From NCBI GenBank assembly GCA_046262435.1, contig JBHEMT010000126.1:1-13780 (forward strand): a DNA stretch of 13,780 bases, written 5' to 3'. Under the pieces are notes generated by a model that worked only from the letters and a program-made list of their open reading frames with translations, did not search any database and was not told the origin of the DNA. Positions 13,188 to 13,780 of the stretch are shown here, in pieces. Positions within the stretch are counted from its first letter, which is position 1, and the number at the start of each line of letters is the position of its first letter. The position numbers and the translations under genes are program-made. This stretch comes from JBHEMT01 sp046262435 (lineage in GTDB: Bacteria > Chloroflexota > Dormibacteria > Aeolococcales > Aeolococcaceae).

Positions 13188-13780
13188 GTGGAGCACACGT
13201 CGCGCAGCCCCATGTCGTCAGCCCGCGCCGAGAAGTTGCCGAGCGTCGCCGTCGTGGGCGCCGGTCGGGCAGGGTCCGCCCTCGCGGTGGCCCTGCACGG
13301 CGCCGGCTTCCCGGTCGTCGCGATCTCGAGTCGGTCGGTGGCCGCGGCGGCCACGCTGAGTGCTGCGGTCGGCGCCGGTCAACCGTGCTCCCCCGACACC
13401 GCTGCTCGCCGGGCGGACGTGACCCTTCTCACGGTTCCCGACAGCGCGATCCACACGGTGGCCACCGAAATCGCCGCCTCGATCGGTGCAGGCGGCCTCG
13501 CCGGCCGCATCGTGGTGCACTGCGCGGCCGCGCGGGACCGCGACGTCCTCGCCGGCCTGCGTGGCACCGGGGCGTCCGTCGCCGGACTGCATCCTCTGCA
13601 GGCGTTGAGCGGCATGGAGAGCGCCGCCAACCTCGCCGGCTCGGGCTTTGCCCTGGACGCTGACCCTGCCGCGGTGCCATCCCTCGAGCTCCTGGTCGCC
13701 AGGCTGGGCGGCATCGTCCTCACCCTGGCACCCGACCAGCGAGCCGCATATCATGCGGCCGCCGTGCTCGCGGGAAACGC
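13188..13780 (+). CDS. Rossmann-like DUF2520 oxidoreductase-type protein (cut by window edge)
   Basis: The frame is open from a GTG at 13188 to the window end, 197 complete codons. A GGAGG SD (13176-13180) sits 7 nt before the GTG. An ATG at codon 9 is an alternative. The dinucleotide-binding motif VAVVGAGRAGSALAVAL lies near residues 20-36, then VTLLTVPDSAI, VVHCAAARDRDVL, GLHPLQALSG, and at the edge APDQRAAYHAAAVLAGN. This is the Rossmann plus DUF2520 pattern, related to F420- or NADP-dependent reductases of the ProC/Pdx-like superfamily. Substrate is unknown. In several phyla it neighbours pantothenate genes, which would lie beyond this window. Family is firm; function is not. Confidence 0.88.
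   Translation, partial: MEHTSRSPMSSARAEKLPSVAVVGAGRAGSALAVALHGAGFPVVAISSRSVAAAATLSAAVGAGQPCSPDTAARRADVTLLTVPDSAIHTVATEIAASIGAGGLAGRIVVHCAAARDRDVLAGLRGTGASVAGLHPLQALSGMESAANLAGSGFALDADPAAVPSLELLVARLGGIVLTLAPDQRAAYHAAAVLAGN

Noticed and set aside
1..13780. CRISPR arrays, insertion sequences, prophage or defence islands
   Set aside because: No spaced direct repeats, transposase frames, terminal repeats or defence-gene domains were seen. The helicase-nuclease is better explained as a recombination-repair enzyme.

Overview
This is a high-GC bacterial chromosome segment that holds mostly conserved housekeeping genes. The gene set (rpsU, ybeY, pth, mfd, mazG, an FtsB/DivIC-like gene, initiator and elongator tRNA-Met, tilS, ftsH, a DUF2520 oxidoreductase), the frequent GTG starts, and -10 boxes of the TANNNT type with poor -35 boxes suggest a high-GC Gram-positive-like or Chloroflexota/Dormibacterota-like organism. 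This placement is an inference from style, not a phylogenetic result.

Layout. Positions 1-92 (minus) hold the first codons of a LysR-type regulator. It is divergent from a 138-residue protein of unknown function (209-625, plus). Their shared intergenic region has two inverted repeats arranged like LysR-family recognition and activation sites. A large UvrD/PcrA-like helicase with a C-terminal RecB-type nuclease and Cys cluster (655-3522, minus) converges on the small gene. Divergent from the helicase is rpsU (3723-3905), followed by a strong intrinsic terminator that ends only 3 nt before ybeY. ybeY, pth and mfd (3961-8558) are tightly packed and join rRNA maturation, peptidyl-tRNA recycling and transcription-coupled repair. 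mazG (8612-9457) and an FtsB/DivIC-like gene (9512-10093) follow. Two CAT-anticodon tRNA genes (10139-10213, initiator; 10270-10345, probably elongator Met) lead directly into tilS (10345-11115) and ftsH (11128-13035). An incomplete DUF2520 Rossmann gene (13188-13780) closes the window.

The genes serve translation quality (S21, YbeY, Pth, tRNA-Met, TilS), nucleotide and DNA hygiene (MazG, Mfd, helicase-nuclease), division and membrane proteolysis (FtsB-like, FtsH). I found no CRISPR array, mobile element, prophage or toxin cassette. The unusual material lies in the gene starts: hairpins over Shine-Dalgarno (SD) sites, a terminator touching a start codon, a start codon overlapping a tRNA CCA end, an apparently leaderless ftsH, and an initiator tRNA with an A1-A72 mismatch. 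The least explained locus is the LysR/138-aa divergent pair. No intergenic stretch exceeds about 200 bases.
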